A stretch of DNA of 64,000 nucleotides from Rhizobium sp. ARZ01 (lineage in GTDB: Bacteria > Pseudomonadota > Alphaproteobacteria > Rhizobiales > Rhizobiaceae): the NCBI RefSeq assembly GCF_014851675.1, contig NZ_JACVAE010000001.1, positions 806,001 through 870,000 of the forward strand, written 5' to 3'. Under the pieces are notes generated by a model. That model saw only the letters and a program-made list of their open reading frames with translations, had not been told where the DNA came from and ran no database searches. Shown piece by piece: positions 18,558-29,549 of this stretch (within the stretch, counting starts at the first letter, position 1; each line of letters starts with the position of its first letter). The position numbers were made by a program, and so were the translations under genes.

Positions 18558-19061
18558 TCAGGCACCCGGCTCGCCTTCCCAGTAATCCACGGTGCTCTCG
18601 GCCCGTCCGATGAAGCGGAACCGCGCAGGGCCGCCGGCTTCCGGCCGGGTCTTGGCGAGAAACTTGCCGGAGTCCGGGTACTCGCAGATTTCAGTGGCGG
18701 CCATAGTCGAGATGGACAGGTACTTGAGCGACACGGACCCCGTGTTGATCAGGTGGTGCGCCGTTTCCGGTCCGCCAGCGGGCGCGCCGAGGACATCGCC
18801 CGGGCCGACCTCGTAGCGGGCAGCACCGAAGCGGTAGGTACCGGTTCCCTCGATGATGATGAAGAGTTCCTCCTCGACATGGTGGTTGTGAAACGGGCAG
18901 CCGGATTTTCCTGGCGGCACCTCGCCATAACCGATCCCGAGGTCTTTCAGGCCCAGTAACCCTCCAAAGGAGACATCACGTGATTCGAAGAAGTCGCCTT
19001 GCGTCCAGTGATCGAGCGCTAGTGTTTTCGGATTGATGATCGGTTTTTGTGGTTCGGTCAT
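18558..19061 (-). CDS. Cupin-domain protein
   Basis: The ATG at 19061 (MTEPQKPIINPKTLALDHW) follows AGAGGAC. The 167-residue protein has a cupin_2 barrel with metal ligands in FHNHHVEEELFIIIEGTGTY and VGPGDVLGAPAGGPETAHHL. The cupin could be an isomerase, dioxygenase or sensor; nothing visible decides. It is transcribed with the acetyltransferase, 39 bases apart. Confidence 0.85.
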   Translation of the reverse strand: MTEPQKPIINPKTLALDHWTQGDFFESRDVSFGGLLGLKDLGIGYGEVPPGKSGCPFHNHHVEEELFIIIEGTGTYRFGAARYEVGPGDVLGAPAGGPETAHHLINTGSVSLKYLSISTMAATEICEYPDSGKFLAKTRPEAGGPARFRFIGRAESTVDYWEGEPGA

Positions 19062-19280
19062 GGTCGGGTCCTCTGAGCGGCGGCTGTGGCCATTTATCGG
19101 CAACACGCATTAAGGGAGCGGGTCAGGTATCCCGCACTGTGACGGCGGCGTAAAGCGCTTGGTTCCCCGGAATCGGGCACATTTGTCCGAATTTCCTTGC
19201 CTTCGTCGCCCCGTCGTGGTTTGACCGCGGCCTCTGCCGCGACGATCCGCGTGCCTCCTCTCACAACATTCGGGTGACCC

Positions 19281-19742
19281 ATGGCAAATGCTGAAAGCCC
19301 TCATCTCCTCATCGTCGAGGCGCGCTTCTATGATGACATGTCCGACGCGCTGCTGGATGGCGCCAAGACCGCGCTCGACGAAGCGGGCGCGACCTACGAT
19401 ATCGTAACCGTTCCCGGTGCGCTGGAAATTCCAGGAGCCATATCGATGGCGCTCGACGGCATGGATTATGGCGGCATAGAGTATGATGGTTTCGTGGCGC
19501 TCGGGATGGTGATCCGCGGAGAGACCTATCACTTCGATATCGTGGCCAACGAATCCTGCCGTGCAATCATGGATTTGACCGTCAGCGAGGGGCTGCCGAT
19601 CGGCAACGGCATCCTGACGGTGGAAAACGACGAGCAGGCCTGGGCGCGCGCCCGCCGCTCCGAGGGCGACAAGGGCGGCTTTGCCGCGCGCGCCGCGCTG
19701 ACGATGATCAACCTGAAGAAGAAGCTGGGCGGCGCATCGTGA
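19281..19742 (+). CDS. ribH: 6,7-dimethyl-8-ribityllumazine synthase
   Basis: The 153-residue enzyme makes the lumazine substrate used by RibE. Motifs are [56 protein letters not shown] (catalytic histidine) and [20 protein letters not shown]. Its stop overlaps the GTG start of nusB (GTGA), so the two are translationally coupled. Confidence 0.96.
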   Translation: MANAESPHLLIVEARFYDDMSDALLDGAKTALDEAGATYDIVTVPGALEIPGAISMALDGMDYGGIEYDGFVALGMVIRGETYHFDIVANESCRAIMDLTVSEGLPIGNGILTVENDEQAWARARRSEGDKGGFAARAALTMINLKKKLGGAS

Positions 19743-20221
19743 CCAAGGGTAAATCGGATCACCCGGTGAAACAGGCGAACCAGCGGGGCGCTGCGCGCCT
19801 TGCGGCCGTGCAGGCTCTGTATCAGATGGATGTCGCCGGTACCGGCGTGCTCGAGATCGTCGCCGAATACGAAGCCCATCGCCTGGGCCAGGAAGTGGAC
19901 GGCGAGACCTATCTGAAAGCGGATGCATCCTGGTTCCGTTCGATCGTTTCGGGCGTCGTGCGCGATCAGCGCAAGCTCGATCCGCTGATCGGCGGCGCAT
20001 TGCAGGACGACTGGGCGTTGTCGCGGCTGGATTCGACCGTTCGCGCGATCCTGCGCGCCGGGACCTTCGAACTTCTGGAGCGCAAGGACGTGCCGGTCGC
20101 GGTGATCGTCACGGAATATGTCGAGATCGCCAAAGCCTTCTTCGAGGACGAGGAGCCCAAGCTCGTCAACGCCGTTCTGGATCGCATCGCCCGTCAGGTT
20201 CGCAGCGAAGCAAAGTCATAG
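19739..20221 (+). CDS. nusB: Transcription antitermination factor NusB
   Basis: The 160-residue all-helical protein binds boxA RNA with NusE in rRNA antitermination. The family pattern includes [52 protein letters not shown] and [20 protein letters not shown]. The GTG start overlaps the ribH stop. The ribH-nusB pairing is general in proteobacteria. Confidence 0.95.
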   Translation: MTKGKSDHPVKQANQRGAARLAAVQALYQMDVAGTGVLEIVAEYEAHRLGQEVDGETYLKADASWFRSIVSGVVRDQRKLDPLIGGALQDDWALSRLDSTVRAILRAGTFELLERKDVPVAVIVTEYVEIAKAFFEDEEPKLVNAVLDRIARQVRSEAKS

Positions 20222-20230
20222 GGTGACGCA

Positions 20231-21454
20231 ATGACCATGGTGGCAGAAGGCCTCGAACGCGAACTTTCTTCCGCTCGTCGCAATGTCTTTCTGCTGACCA
20301 TGGCACAGGCGATCCTCGCCTCCGCCGGACCGATCGTATTCTCGATCGGCGGCATTGCCGGCTACCAGCTTCTTGGCGAGGACAAGTCATTGGCGACGGC
20401 GCCGCTGACTGGTTTCAACGTCGGCGTGTCGCTTGGCGCGGTTTTGGTTGCCATTCTTGCGCGTCTGTTGGGGCGCGCCTACGGTTTCGTCGCCGGCGCC
20501 GTGATCTCTGCCGTCGGCGGATTGACCGCGGCGATTGCCCTTTTCCGTTCCGATTTCTGGATGATGGCGGTCGGCTTCCTGCTGATTGGCATGTCCTCGG
20601 GCTTCGCCCAGAAGATCCGCTTTGCCGCCGCCGACGCGTCGCCCTCCTTCTACAAGCCGCGCGCGATCTCCTGGATTCTTGCCGGCGGCGTGATTTCCGC
20701 CGTGCTCGGCCCGCAACTCGTGATCCTGACCAAGGACCTGTTCGAGCCCGTTCTTTTCGCCGGTGCCTTCGTCGCGATGGTGCCGCTGTCGCTTGCAGCG
20801 ATCGTGATCTTCCTGCTGCTGCGGCTGCCGGACACGTCTGCATCGGCAGCGGGGCATGCCGAGCCTGCGCGTCCGCTTGCGCAAATCGTTCTCAGCCAGC
20901 GGTTTCTGACCGGGATGATCTGCGGCATATCGAGCTATGCACTGATGACCTTCATGATGACGGGCGCGCCGCTCGCCATGGTGATCGGCTGCGGCTTTTC
21001 GCAGGAACTGGCAACGCTCGGCATCCAGTGGCACGTGCTTGCCATGTTCGGTCCGAGCTTCTTCACCGGCATGCTGATCCATCGCTACGGCACCGAGAAA
21101 GTGGTTGCCGCCGGACTTGTGATCCTGATGGCATGCGCAGGCGTTGCCCATGCGGGGATCGAACTGTGGAGCTTTTGGGGTGCACTGATCCTGCTCGGCG
21201 TCGGCTGGAATTTCGGCTTCATCGGCTCGACGGCGATCGTTGCCTCCACGTATCGCCCGCATGAGGCCGACAAGGTTCAGGGTTTCCACGACATCGTGCT
21301 CTTCGGCACCGTCGCGCTTGCCTCGTTTTCCTCGGGCAAGGTGTTCAATGCATATGGCTGGCAGACGATCAATCTCGTCTTCTGGCCGGTTGCGGGGATC
21401 AGCCTGATTCTCATCCTGATGCTGGCTTATCGTGGCCGCGAGCGGTCAGTCTAA
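20231..21454 (+). CDS. Major facilitator superfamily transporter
   Basis: The 407-residue protein has twelve hydrophobic segments. The MFS loop 2-3 region reads VLVAILARLLGRAYGFVAGA, and the second half has FFTGMLIHRYGTEKVVAAGL and LLGVGWNFGFIGSTAIVAST. It lies 9 bases after nusB and is probably co-transcribed. The substrate is unknown. Confidence 0.88.
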   Translation: MTMVAEGLERELSSARRNVFLLTMAQAILASAGPIVFSIGGIAGYQLLGEDKSLATAPLTGFNVGVSLGAVLVAILARLLGRAYGFVAGAVISAVGGLTAAIALFRSDFWMMAVGFLLIGMSSGFAQKIRFAAADASPSFYKPRAISWILAGGVISAVLGPQLVILTKDLFEPVLFAGAFVAMVPLSLAAIVIFLLLRLPDTSASAAGHAEPARPLAQIVLSQRFLTGMICGISSYALMTFMMTGAPLAMVIGCGFSQELATLGIQWHVLAMFGPSFFTGMLIHRYGTEKVVAAGLVILMACAGVAHAGIELWSFWGALILLGVGWNFGFIGSTAIVASTYRPHEADKVQGFHDIVLFGTVALASFSSGKVFNAYGWQTINLVFWPVAGISLILILMLAYRGRERSV

Positions 21455-21641
21455 GCCGACGCACTGAAAAATAAGCACTTCCGATCACTTGCGTTGTGAC
21501 GCTGCGTCTTGACGCAAGCGATTCGCACTTGCACTCTCTCCGCGTCGTCAACTGCCCGCATTGTGAGGAGGCAAGCGGGCCGCTGGCGTTTTTTATGGCC
21601 GCAGCGGAACGGAGCGCGGCTTCACAGGAGGAAATAGCGAA

Positions 21642-23777
21642 ATGACCATATTATTGGGCGTTATCGCATGCGGGTTGCTCTCGGTGGTTTATGCCATCTG
21701 GGCGACGCGATCGGTGCTGGCCGCCGATCAGGGGAACGCCCGCATGCAGGAAATTGCAGGCTATATCCGGGAAGGGGCACAGGCCTATCTGACCCGCCAG
21801 TACAAGACCATTGCAGTCGTCGGCGTCGTCGTTTTCATTGCCGCCTGGCTTCTTCTGTCCTCAACCGCCGCCTTTGGTTTTCTGATCGGCGCCGTTCTTT
21901 CCGGTGCGGCCGGCTTCATCGGCATGCACGTCTCCGTCCGCGCCAACGTGCGCACAGCCCAGGCCGCATCGGTCAGCCTGGCATCCGGCCTTGAGATCGC
22001 CTTCAAGTCTGGCGCGATCACCGGCATGCTGGTTGCGGGCCTGGCGCTTCTAGGCGTCTCTATCTACTACTGGATCCTGACCTCCGTTCTCGGCCACGAA
22101 CCGGCCTCCCGTGAGGTCATCGATTCGCTCGTGGCACTTGGTTTCGGCGCGTCGCTGATCTCGATCTTCGCCCGTCTCGGCGGTGGCATCTTCACCAAGG
22201 GTGCGGACGTTGGCGGGGACCTGGTCGGCAAGGTCGAGGCTGGAATTCCGGAAGATGATCCGCGCAACCCGGCCACGATCGCCGACAACGTCGGCGACAA
22301 CGTCGGTGACTGCGCCGGTATGGCTGCCGACCTTTTCGAGACCTATGCCGTATCGGTCGTTGCGACGATGGTGCTGGCCGCAATTTTCTTCGGCGGCACG
22401 CCAGTCCTTGCGACCGTGATGGTCTATCCGCTCGCGATCTGCGCAGCCTGTGTGATCACGTCGATCATCGGCACGTTCTTCGTCAAGCTTGGCACGAACA
22501 ACTCGATCATGGGGGCGCTGTACAAGGGCCTGATCGTTACGGGTCTGCTTTCGATCCTCGGCCTCGGGGCGGCAACATCGCTGACGATCGGCTGGGGTTC
22601 GATCGGAACGGTCGACGGCATGGATGTTACCGGCACAAACCTGTTCATCTGCGGCTTGCTGGGCCTCGTCGTGACCGCACTGATCGTGGTCATCACCGAG
22701 TACTACACCGGCACGAACAAGCGCCCGGTCAACTCGATTGCGCAGGCCTCCGTCACAGGCCACGGCACGAACGTCATCCAGGGGCTTGCCGTTTCGCTGG
22801 AATCGACGGCGCTTCCGGCAATCGTCATCGTCGGCGGCATCATTGCCACCTATCAGCTGGCGGGTCTCTTCGGCACGGGTATCGCTGTTACCGCCATGCT
22901 CGGCCTTGCCGGCATGATCGTGGCGCTCGACGCTTTTGGTCCGGTCACCGACAACGCCGGCGGGATCGCCGAGATGTCCCACCTGCCGCCGGAAGTGCGC
23001 AAGTCGACCGATGCGCTCGATGCCGTCGGCAACACGACCAAGGCGGTCACGAAGGGCTATGCCATCGGTTCGGCCGGCCTCGGCGCGCTGGTGCTGTTTG
23101 CCGCGTACTCCAACGACCTGTCCTACTTTGCCGCCAATGGCGACAAGTATCCCTACTTCGCCGGTATCGGCGAGATCTCCTTCGATCTCTCCAATCCCTA
23201 TGTCGTGGCGGGTCTCATCTTCGGTGGGCTGATCCCGTATCTCTTCGGCGGCATCGCGATGACGGCCGTCGGACGCGCCGCAGGCGCAATCGTCGAGGAG
23301 GTGCGCAAGCAGTTCAAGGAGAAGCCCGGTATCATGGAGGGCAAGGACAAGCCCAATTATGGTCGCGCGGTGGATCTCCTCACCAAGGCGGCGATCCGGG
23401 AAATGATCGTGCCCTCGCTGCTGCCGGTGCTTGCGCCGCTCGTCGTCTATTTCGGCGTGCTGCTCATCTCCGGTTCGAAGGCCTCGGCCTTTGCAGCGCT
23501 CGGCGCTTCGCTCCTCGGTGTCATCGTCAACGGGCTCTTCGTAGCAATTTCCATGACCTCCGGCGGTGGCGCCTGGGACAATGCGAAGAAGAGCTTCGAG
23601 GATGGCTTCGTCGACAAGGACGGGCAACGTCACATGAAGGGCTCCGAGGCGCACAAGGCCTCCGTCACCGGTGATACCGTCGGTGATCCCTACAAGGATA
23701 CGGCCGGTCCGGCCGTCAACCCGGCGATCAAGATCACCAACATCGTGGCGCTCCTGTTGCTGGCCGTGCTGGCTTGA
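21642..23777 (+). CDS. hppA: Membrane-bound proton-pumping pyrophosphatase
   Basis: The 711-residue, ~16-helix inner-membrane enzyme couples PPi hydrolysis to H+ export. Substrate motifs are [40 protein letters not shown] and [11 protein letters not shown], with a C-terminal [18 protein letters not shown]. The signature [16 protein letters not shown] contains lysine where K+-dependent enzymes have alanine, so it should be potassium-independent. The start is preceded by CAGGAGGAAATAGCGA. The 187-base leader contains an inverted CTTGCGT/ACGCAAG pair (21488-21518). Confidence 0.96.
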   Translation: MTILLGVIACGLLSVVYAIWATRSVLAADQGNARMQEIAGYIREGAQAYLTRQYKTIAVVGVVVFIAAWLLLSSTAAFGFLIGAVLSGAAGFIGMHVSVRANVRTAQAASVSLASGLEIAFKSGAITGMLVAGLALLGVSIYYWILTSVLGHEPASREVIDSLVALGFGASLISIFARLGGGIFTKGADVGGDLVGKVEAGIPEDDPRNPATIADNVGDNVGDCAGMAADLFETYAVSVVATMVLAAIFFGGTPVLATVMVYPLAICAACVITSIIGTFFVKLGTNNSIMGALYKGLIVTGLLSILGLGAATSLTIGWGSIGTVDGMDVTGTNLFICGLLGLVVTALIVVITEYYTGTNKRPVNSIAQASVTGHGTNVIQGLAVSLESTALPAIVIVGGIIATYQLAGLFGTGIAVTAMLGLAGMIVALDAFGPVTDNAGGIAEMSHLPPEVRKSTDALDAVGNTTKAVTKGYAIGSAGLGALVLFAAYSNDLSYFAANGDKYPYFAGIGEISFDLSNPYVVAGLIFGGLIPYLFGGIAMTAVGRAAGAIVEEVRKQFKEKPGIMEGKDKPNYGRAVDLLTKAAIREMIVPSLLPVLAPLVVYFGVLLISGSKASAFAALGASLLGVIVNGLFVAISMTSGGGAWDNAKKSFEDGFVDKDGQRHMKGSEAHKASVTGDTVGDPYKDTAGPAVNPAIKITNIVALLLLAVLA

Positions 23778-23795
23778 GCGACCTTTGAGAAAACG

Positions 23796-23829
23796 AAAAA
23801 ACCGCGAGGCATGCGCCTCGCGGTTTTTT
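23796..23829. terminator. Bidirectional intrinsic terminator after hppA
   Basis: A perfect AAAAAACCGCGAGGC / GCCTCGCGGTTTTTT stem with a 4-base loop serves hppA and the convergent lipoprotein gene. Confidence 0.95.
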
Positions 23830-23851
23830 CGTGCCGGTTTGACCGAAGAGC

Positions 23852-24319
23852 TTATTGCGGTGCGCTGAGTGCGTTGCGGATTGCCGCGTTCGGATCGCCG
23901 CCGCCCTTCAGCAACTGTCCGAGGAAGGTCGTTTCCACCCCGCCGGTCGGCGTCGTGCGCGAGACCATGTCGAACGGCACACCGTCCTTCAGCGCATAGT
24001 TCGCCAGTCGATCCACGTTGCCGTCCTTGTTGAAATAGACCGCAAGAATGCTCTGCTCGATGATCTTCGGCTTCATGAACGCGACCGGGCGCGAGCGCTT
24101 CTGCGAGATGTAATAGAACACTTCGCTGTCGAAGGTTGCCGTCGTCGATGGGGTTCCAAGCGAGAGCAGCACCTGTTCGCGGGAAGAACCGACCGGCGCA
24201 AGTGCCAGCGTCTGGTCGTCCACGATGTAGCCCTGATTGAGCACTTCACCCGTTTGGCAGCCGGCAAGGACGCTGGTTGAAAGGGCAATAGCAATCGTGA
24301 CGTTGCGCAGCAAAATCAT
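23852..24319 (-). CDS. BamE/SmpA-OmlA-type outer-membrane lipoprotein
   Basis: The start at 24319 gives MILLRNVTIAIALSTSVLAG followed by Cys, a lipobox signal (LAGC), with CAGGACTGAT upstream; a longer frame to 24451 lacks these features. The mature protein has the SmpA/OmlA fold pattern: LALAPVGSSREQVLLSLGTP, FYYISQKR and LAVYFNKDGNV. BamE belongs to the outer-membrane protein assembly complex. In alphaproteobacteria it often lies next to the CBP3-like gene, as here (divergent). Confidence 0.88.
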   Translation of the reverse strand: MILLRNVTIAIALSTSVLAGCQTGEVLNQGYIVDDQTLALAPVGSSREQVLLSLGTPSTTATFDSEVFYYISQKRSRPVAFMKPKIIEQSILAVYFNKDGNVDRLANYALKDGVPFDMVSRTTPTGGVETTFLGQLLKGGGDPNAAIRNALSAPQ

Positions 24320-24481
24320 ATCAGTCCTGAAATAGCATCTCTTCAACGACAAACCCCTTAAGGCTAAGATGGCCGGCGAGCCATTGCAATTCGTGCATGC
24401 TTCGGTAAACCAGCTTCGGCTGTCATGCAACACGACACGGACGGCTCGCACTCCTTCAATCAGCCAAAACTAGGCGTTATG

Positions 24482-25027
24482 ATGATTTTCGGCCTGTTCA
24501 GGAAAAAAAACGCCAACCAGCGGATCGTCGAAAACCAGTACGCCCTTCTGACGGCCGGGGCCCGCCAGCCCTATCTCTATGAGGCGCTCGGCGTTCCCGA
24601 CACGGTGATGGGGCGGTTCGAGATGCTGTCTGCCGTTCTCATTCTCTATTTCCGCCGTACGCGCGCTTCTGCAACGTCCGGTCAGGAAATCGCCCAGCAG
24701 ATCATCGATGCCTTCTTCCAGGACGTGGATCATTCGATCCGCGAACTCGGCATCAGTGATGTCGGCGTGCCGAAACGCATGAAGAAACTTGCTGGTCGTT
24801 TCTACGGCCGCCTCGAATCCTACGCCGCCGCGCTCGATGCCGGGAATCGCGATGCCCTTGCACAGGCATTGAGACGCAATATTCATCCAGAGGGCGGCGA
24901 CGATGCACCGGACATGCAAGGGCTGGCACACTATCTTTTTGCCGCCGAAGCGCATTTGACGGCGCTGGACGAATTGACGATTGAAACCGGAACCGCGCAG
25001 TTGCCTGCGGCAGGTTCCGCCGACTGA
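24482..25027 (+). CDS. Ubiquinol-cytochrome c chaperone family protein (CBP3-like)
   Basis: The 181-residue protein begins MIFGLFRKKNANQRIVENQY and carries the CBP3/UPF0174 features FEMLSAVLILYFRRT, ALVQ-type helices and DVGVPKRMKKLAGRFYGRLE. The family assists assembly of the cytochrome bc1 complex. The start at 24482 fits the weak AGG site better than 24479. It is followed closely by the DUF177 gene. Confidence 0.85.
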   Translation: MIFGLFRKKNANQRIVENQYALLTAGARQPYLYEALGVPDTVMGRFEMLSAVLILYFRRTRASATSGQEIAQQIIDAFFQDVDHSIRELGISDVGVPKRMKKLAGRFYGRLESYAAALDAGNRDALAQALRRNIHPEGGDDAPDMQGLAHYLFAAEAHLTALDELTIETGTAQLPAAGSAD

Positions 25028-25053
25028 CCGGCGCAAGTCGCCGAGGAAGCACA

Positions 25054-25605
25054 ATGAAGCACGACGAAGACATCCCATTCTCCTACCTCGTCAAGGTTGG
25101 ACACATCTCGGCCAATCCCGTCGAAGTAAAGATCGCCGCGGATGGAAATGAATGCAGCGGCCTGGCGCGCCAGTGGGGCGTTCCGGAGGTAAGATCCTTT
25201 TCGGCCGAACTGCAGGTCCAGCGCTGGAAGAAGGATGGCGTCAGACTGAAGGGCAGGGTGCAGGCCAACATCGTCCAATCATGCGTGGTGACGCTCGATC
25301 CGGTGGAATCGTTGATCGACGAGCCGATCGATGCCGTATTTGTACCCGAGGGCTCCAAGCTGGCCCGGACGCCGGTGGTCGAGGGCGGCGAAATGCTGCT
25401 CGATCCTGATGGTCCCGACAGCCCGGAGACCTTTCACGGCGATACAATCGACGTTGCTGTCGTGGCTGCTGAATACGCGGCGATGGCGATCGATGCCTAT
25501 CCGCGCAAGGAGGGCGTCATGTTCTCCGGTCATGTGGAGCACAGCGAAGACGATGATAGAAAGCCGTCTCCTTTCGCCGTGTTGAAAGACTGGAAAAAGG
25601 ACTGA
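25054..25605 (+). CDS. DUF177 (YceD-like) protein
   Basis: The 183-residue protein has the DUF177 pattern LKGRVQANIVQSCVVTLDPV and an acidic second half with DEPIDAVFVPEG and EYAAMAIDAYPRKEG. The family links to 23S rRNA or ribosome-related function in plants and bacteria and usually sits before rpmF or plsX; here it precedes plsX. The start ATG at 25054 follows GAGGAAGCACA. Confidence 0.88.
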   Translation: MKHDEDIPFSYLVKVGHISANPVEVKIAADGNECSGLARQWGVPEVRSFSAELQVQRWKKDGVRLKGRVQANIVQSCVVTLDPVESLIDEPIDAVFVPEGSKLARTPVVEGGEMLLDPDGPDSPETFHGDTIDVAVVAAEYAAMAIDAYPRKEGVMFSGHVEHSEDDDRKPSPFAVLKDWKKD

Positions 25606-25708
25606 ATGGGCCTATTGAGCCTTGATAATTCGGTTGTCACCCGGGCGAAAAGCGGTATTTTGACCGAAATTCCGCCCCCGGGGGGCTGGAGAAAAGGACA
25701 AGACTCGC

Positions 25709-26767
25709 GTGGTCAAAATTTCCGTTGATGTCATGGGTGGCGATTTCGGCCCGCAGGTCGTGATCCCTGGCATAGCCAAGGCACTTGAACGTCACCCCGA
25801 CATTCGTTTTTGCCTGTTTGGTCTTGAAGAGCAATGCCGGCCGTTGCTCGATCAGTATCCGAAGGTGAGGGACGCCAGCACCTTCACGCACTGCGAAATT
25901 GCAGTTGGAATGGATGAGAAGCCGAGCCAGGCGCTTCGTCGCGGCCGGGGCAAGTCGTCCATGTGGAAAGCGCTCGAAGCTGTCGCCAAGGGCGAAGCGG
26001 ATGTCGCCGTTTCGGCCGGCAATACCGGCGCGCTGATGGCCATGGCGAAGTTCTGCCTGCGCATGATGGCCAATATCGAGCGCCCGGCCATCGCCGGCAT
26101 CTGGCCGACGCTGAAGGGCGAGAGCATCGTCCTGGACATCGGGGCGACGATCGGCGCGGACGCCAATCAGTTGTTCGACTTCGCACTCATGGGCGGCGCC
26201 ATGGCGCGAGCTCTTTTCGAGATCGATCGCCCGACACTCGGCCTGCTCAATGTCGGCGTCGAGGAGATCAAGGGCCAGGAAGAGGTCAAGGCCGCCGGTC
26301 AGCTGATCCGCGAGGCCAATTTTGACACGATCGACTATTATGGCTTCGTCGAAGGCGATGACATCGGCCGTGGCACTGTCGACGTGGTCGTGACGGAAGG
26401 CTTCGCCGGCAACATCGCGCTGAAGGCTGCGGAAGGCACCGCCCGTCAGATCGGAGAATACCTGCGCGCCGCCATGTCGCGCACCTGGCTTGCCAAGCTC
26501 GGCTACATCCTGGCCAAGAGTGCATTCGACCGGCTGCGCGAAAAGATGGATCCGCGCAAGGTCAATGGCGGCGTGTTCCTCGGTCTGAACGGCATCGTCA
26601 TCAAGAGCCACGGCGGGACGGATGCAGAGGGCTTTGCTGCGGCGGTCGATGTCGGCTACGACATGGCCCGCAACGGGCTGAAGGAAAAGATCGAAAACGA
26701 CCTCAAGAGATATCATGCAGACAGACCCGTCGAAGGCGCGGCCGGCAGCATGAGCGACGGGATATAG
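25709..26767 (+). CDS. plsX: Phosphate acyltransferase PlsX
   Basis: The 352-residue enzyme makes acyl-phosphate from acyl-ACP for phospholipid synthesis. The GTG start yields [20 protein letters not shown], the family N-terminus. Other motifs are [38 protein letters not shown] and [17 protein letters not shown]. It lies 8 bases before fabH, the usual pair. Confidence 0.96.
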   Translation: MVKISVDVMGGDFGPQVVIPGIAKALERHPDIRFCLFGLEEQCRPLLDQYPKVRDASTFTHCEIAVGMDEKPSQALRRGRGKSSMWKALEAVAKGEADVAVSAGNTGALMAMAKFCLRMMANIERPAIAGIWPTLKGESIVLDIGATIGADANQLFDFALMGGAMARALFEIDRPTLGLLNVGVEEIKGQEEVKAAGQLIREANFDTIDYYGFVEGDDIGRGTVDVVVTEGFAGNIALKAAEGTARQIGEYLRAAMSRTWLAKLGYILAKSAFDRLREKMDPRKVNGGVFLGLNGIVIKSHGGTDAEGFAAAVDVGYDMARNGLKEKIENDLKRYHADRPVEGAAGSMSDGI

Positions 26768-26775
26768 GAAGAAGA

Positions 26776-27747
26776 ATGATCCGTTCAGTGGTTCGCGGTT
26801 TCGGGACGGCGCTCCCGAAGCGGGTGCTCACAAATCGTGAGCTGGAAAGCATGGTCGACACGTCCGACGAGTGGATCGTGCAACGCACCGGCATTCGCCA
26901 GCGCTACATCGCCGGCGAGGGAGAAACGACGGCATCGCTCGGCGAAGGGGCCGCACGCGCCGCATTGGACAATGCCGGGCTGACGCCTGGCGACATCGAT
27001 CTGATCATCGTCGCCACCTCGACGCCGGACAACACCTTTCCGGCGACGGCCGTCAACATCCAGAACCGACTCGGGATGCACCACGGCTTTGCCTTCGACG
27101 TGCAGGCGGTTTGCTCCGGGTTTGTCTATGCGGTGACGACGGCGGATGCCTATATCCGCGGCGGGTTGGCGCGGCGCGTGCTGGTTATCGGCGCCGAAAC
27201 CTTCTCGCGCATCCTCGACTGGACCGATCGCACGACCTGCGTGCTCTTCGGTGACGGGGCCGGTGCAATCGTGCTGGAAGCGCAGGAAGGCGAGGGCACG
27301 GTTGCCGACCGCGGCGTCCTGACCGCGCAACTGCGCTCCGACGGCGCCCACAAGGACAAACTCTTTGTCGACGGCGGTCCCTCGACCACCGGTACGGTCG
27401 GGCATCTGCGCATGGAAGGCCGTGAAGTGTTCAAGCACGCCGTCGGCATGATCACCGACGTGATCGTCGCCGCCTTCGATGCGACGGGGCTCTCGGTTGA
27501 CGATCTCGACTGGATGGTTCCGCACCAGGCGAATCGCCGCATCATCGACGGCTCGGCCAAGAAACTCGGCATTCCCTTGGAGAAGGTCGTCGTCACCGTC
27601 GATCTGCACGGCAATACGTCGGCCGCTTCGATCCCGCTCGCGCTAGCCGCCGCTGCAAGCGATGGTCGCATCAAAAAGGGCGACCTCGTCCTGCTGGAGG
27701 CGATGGGCGGCGGGTTCACCTGGGGCGCGGTGCTGCTGCGCTGGTAG
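26776..27747 (+). CDS. fabH: 3-oxoacyl-ACP synthase III
   Basis: The 323-residue thiolase-fold enzyme condenses acetyl-CoA with malonyl-ACP to start fatty-acid synthesis. The triad is complete: Cys113 in [11 protein letters not shown], His in VPHQANRRI and Asn in [13 protein letters not shown]. It follows plsX with a 8-base gap and an AGGAAGAAG ribosome site. Confidence 0.97.
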   Translation: MIRSVVRGFGTALPKRVLTNRELESMVDTSDEWIVQRTGIRQRYIAGEGETTASLGEGAARAALDNAGLTPGDIDLIIVATSTPDNTFPATAVNIQNRLGMHHGFAFDVQAVCSGFVYAVTTADAYIRGGLARRVLVIGAETFSRILDWTDRTTCVLFGDGAGAIVLEAQEGEGTVADRGVLTAQLRSDGAHKDKLFVDGGPSTTGTVGHLRMEGREVFKHAVGMITDVIVAAFDATGLSVDDLDWMVPHQANRRIIDGSAKKLGIPLEKVVVTVDLHGNTSAASIPLALAAAASDGRIKKGDLVLLEAMGGGFTWGAVLLRW

Positions 27748-27853
27748 CCGACTAAGACTTTGCACCCGATTTCAACGGCGCTTGACCGGCAACGGCAAGA
27801 GAAATACTCTTGCCGGATAAGTAAGCGCTTTCAATAAGAAACGGTGGGAGAAG

Positions 27854-28192
27854 ATGAGCGGCAAAACCGTGACACGCGCAGATTTGGCCGAATCGGTATT
27901 TCGTAAGGTGGGCCTGTCCAGGACCGAATCGGCGGAACTCGTCGAGACCGTCATCGATGAGATATGCAACGCTATCGTGCGTGGCGAGAGCGTGAAGCTG
28001 TCCTCATTCGCGACCTTCCAGGTGCGCGACAAGAACGAGCGCATCGGCCGCAACCCAAAGACCGGCGAAGAGGTTCCGATCTCGCCCCGGCGCGTCATGA
28101 CCTTCAAGGCTTCGAACGTGCTGAAGCAGCGGGTCTTGAAGGCGCACACGGCCCGCAAGACCAAGCAGAAGCCGCAAGCCCCGGCCCCCTGA
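27854..28192 (+). CDS. ihfA: Integration host factor subunit alpha
   Basis: The 112-residue DNA-bending protein shows [20 protein letters not shown], the beta-arm [20 protein letters not shown] (with the intercalating proline) and a lysine-rich tail [16 protein letters not shown] bends DNA at promoters and recombination sites. It precedes a MerR gene, the conserved alphaproteobacterial pairing. Confidence 0.96.
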   Translation: MSGKTVTRADLAESVFRKVGLSRTESAELVETVIDEICNAIVRGESVKLSSFATFQVRDKNERIGRNPKTGEEVPISPRRVMTFKASNVLKQRVLKAHTARKTKQKPQAPAP

Positions 28193-28316
28193 CAGAACGC
28201 GGCTTTGGAAAGCTCGAATTCTTCGCTTGAAAAAGGCGAGACAACCCGCTGAAATGCAACGACTCGCCGGTTTTTCCCGGCTTTGAGTCGAAACCGTCAT
28301 TCGGTGAGGTTGCCCG

Positions 28317-28847
28317 ATGGAGAAAAGCCCCGACGCCTTCCGCACCATCAGCGAAGTTGCGGACGATCTCGACCTGCCGCAGCACGTGCTGCGCTTCTGG
28401 GAAACGCGTTTTTCGCAGATCAAGCCGATGAAACGGGGCGGCGGGCGGCGCTACTATCGGCCCGACGACGTCGAATTGCTCAAGGGCATTCGTCACCTGC
28501 TCTACGATCACGGCTACACGATCAAGGGCGTCCAGAAGCTCCTGAAGAACAACGGCAACAAGTTCGTCGCCGCGATCGCGAGCGGGGATCTGGCAACGGT
28601 CGAAGCGCTGGCCGCCGCCAGCCAGGAGGAGCCGGTCGCGCCCAAGACCGCCGACGACGACCAGATCGTCGGCCGCGCCAAGGCGCCCGCCAGCCGCCGC
28701 TTCTTCTCCTTCGTCGGGGGCGGGAGCGACGATGCGCCGGAAGTCTCGATCGGCAAGAGCAGCGTCGGCAAGGAAGACCGGGCGCTGTTGCAGGAAGCGC
28801 TCTACGATCTGCTCGAGTGCAAACGCTTGCTGGACCAGGTGCGCTGA
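28317..28847 (+). CDS. MerR-family transcriptional regulator
   Basis: The 176-residue protein has an N-terminal MerR winged helix ([60 protein letters not shown]) and a variable C-terminal half ending [20 protein letters not shown], a likely coiled coil. No effector cysteines are apparent. It is the ihfA-adjacent MerR regulator found throughout rhizobia, of unknown target. Confidence 0.9.
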   Translation: MEKSPDAFRTISEVADDLDLPQHVLRFWETRFSQIKPMKRGGGRRYYRPDDVELLKGIRHLLYDHGYTIKGVQKLLKNNGNKFVAAIASGDLATVEALAAASQEEPVAPKTADDDQIVGRAKAPASRRFFSFVGGGSDDAPEVSIGKSSVGKEDRALLQEALYDLLECKRLLDQVR

Positions 28848-29549
28848 CGTCGCAGCGGGCACCGCCCGGCACATAGCCGCAGCGATTTGCGGCCATCGGC
28901 GACATAGCTCGCCGCCTGTGCCTCCCTGGCTTGCGCCACCTTTCCCGAAAATGTTCAAATCCTTCCGCGCGAGGAAAAGGGCGCTGTAGCCGCGCGCGTT
29001 ATCGCCCCGTGCGATTGGCAAAGCGCGCGCAGCGGTGTCCGGCATCGCAGGTCCCCTACGCGTGATGGCCGCGCCCCGGGTTTGCCACGCAAATGACGGC
29101 CGCGCCGCCCGTGTTTCTTCCAAAAGACCTGTCGAGCGAGTTCGACTCTTGGCCCCTTCCTGACCGGTGGGTTTCGAACGGGTTTCGGTCGAGCCTCTCC
29201 CTTCGCCTGCCTCGAAAGACGTGCATCAACAAAATATTTCAACCGGCCTCACCCAATTGGGGGAGGCGGAGCCGTCATTTTGACTGTTTAACAAGTTGTT
29301 AAAGCCGTTTGGGGGAGCGGCGGGCAGGGCGTCGCAGCGTCAGAGGCAGAGCTCGGCCGGCACGGCCACGCGCCGCTGGAAGCGACGGCAGCAAACGAGG
29401 GGAGAGTGACAGAATAGCGAACACAGGCCGGCGGCGCCGATCGCGCGACGCAGAGCACACCACCCCAGGTCCGGAGGACGACGGCGCGGACGAGCACCAC
29501 TACTGCATATTAAATCAGATCTTCTCAATAACTTAAGGAGCATTTTGAA
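28848..29549. other. Non-coding 0.7 kb between merR and the RTX locus
   Basis: No supportable gene was found on either strand. The stretch becomes locally AT-richer near 29225-29310 and ends with TAAGGAG (29534-29540), the ribosome site of the RTX gene at 29550. In the ancestral rhizobial order the tRNA-Pro gene would be expected soon after merR, so this is the left boundary of the inserted accessory DNA. That last point is inference from recollected synteny. Confidence 0.5.

Noticed and set aside
15142..19742. Possible FMN riboswitch for the riboflavin genes
   Set aside because: No RFN-type conserved core was seen before ribD or ribH; ribD is only 2 bases after nrdR.
22050..23654. Long 534-codon open frame on the minus strand opposite hppA
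   Set aside because: It is antisense to a clear pyrophosphatase, has a strongly biased H/D/R/G-rich composition and no ribosome site. GC-rich codon usage creates such frames; the same holds for long antisense frames over parC, the RTX genes and glyA.
29311..29321. GGAGCGGCGGG, an 11-base match to the tRNA-Pro boundary repeat
   Set aside because: The match does not extend into TTCGAAC or the acceptor end; in GC-rich DNA this is likely chance. It could only matter if an older boundary had decayed.
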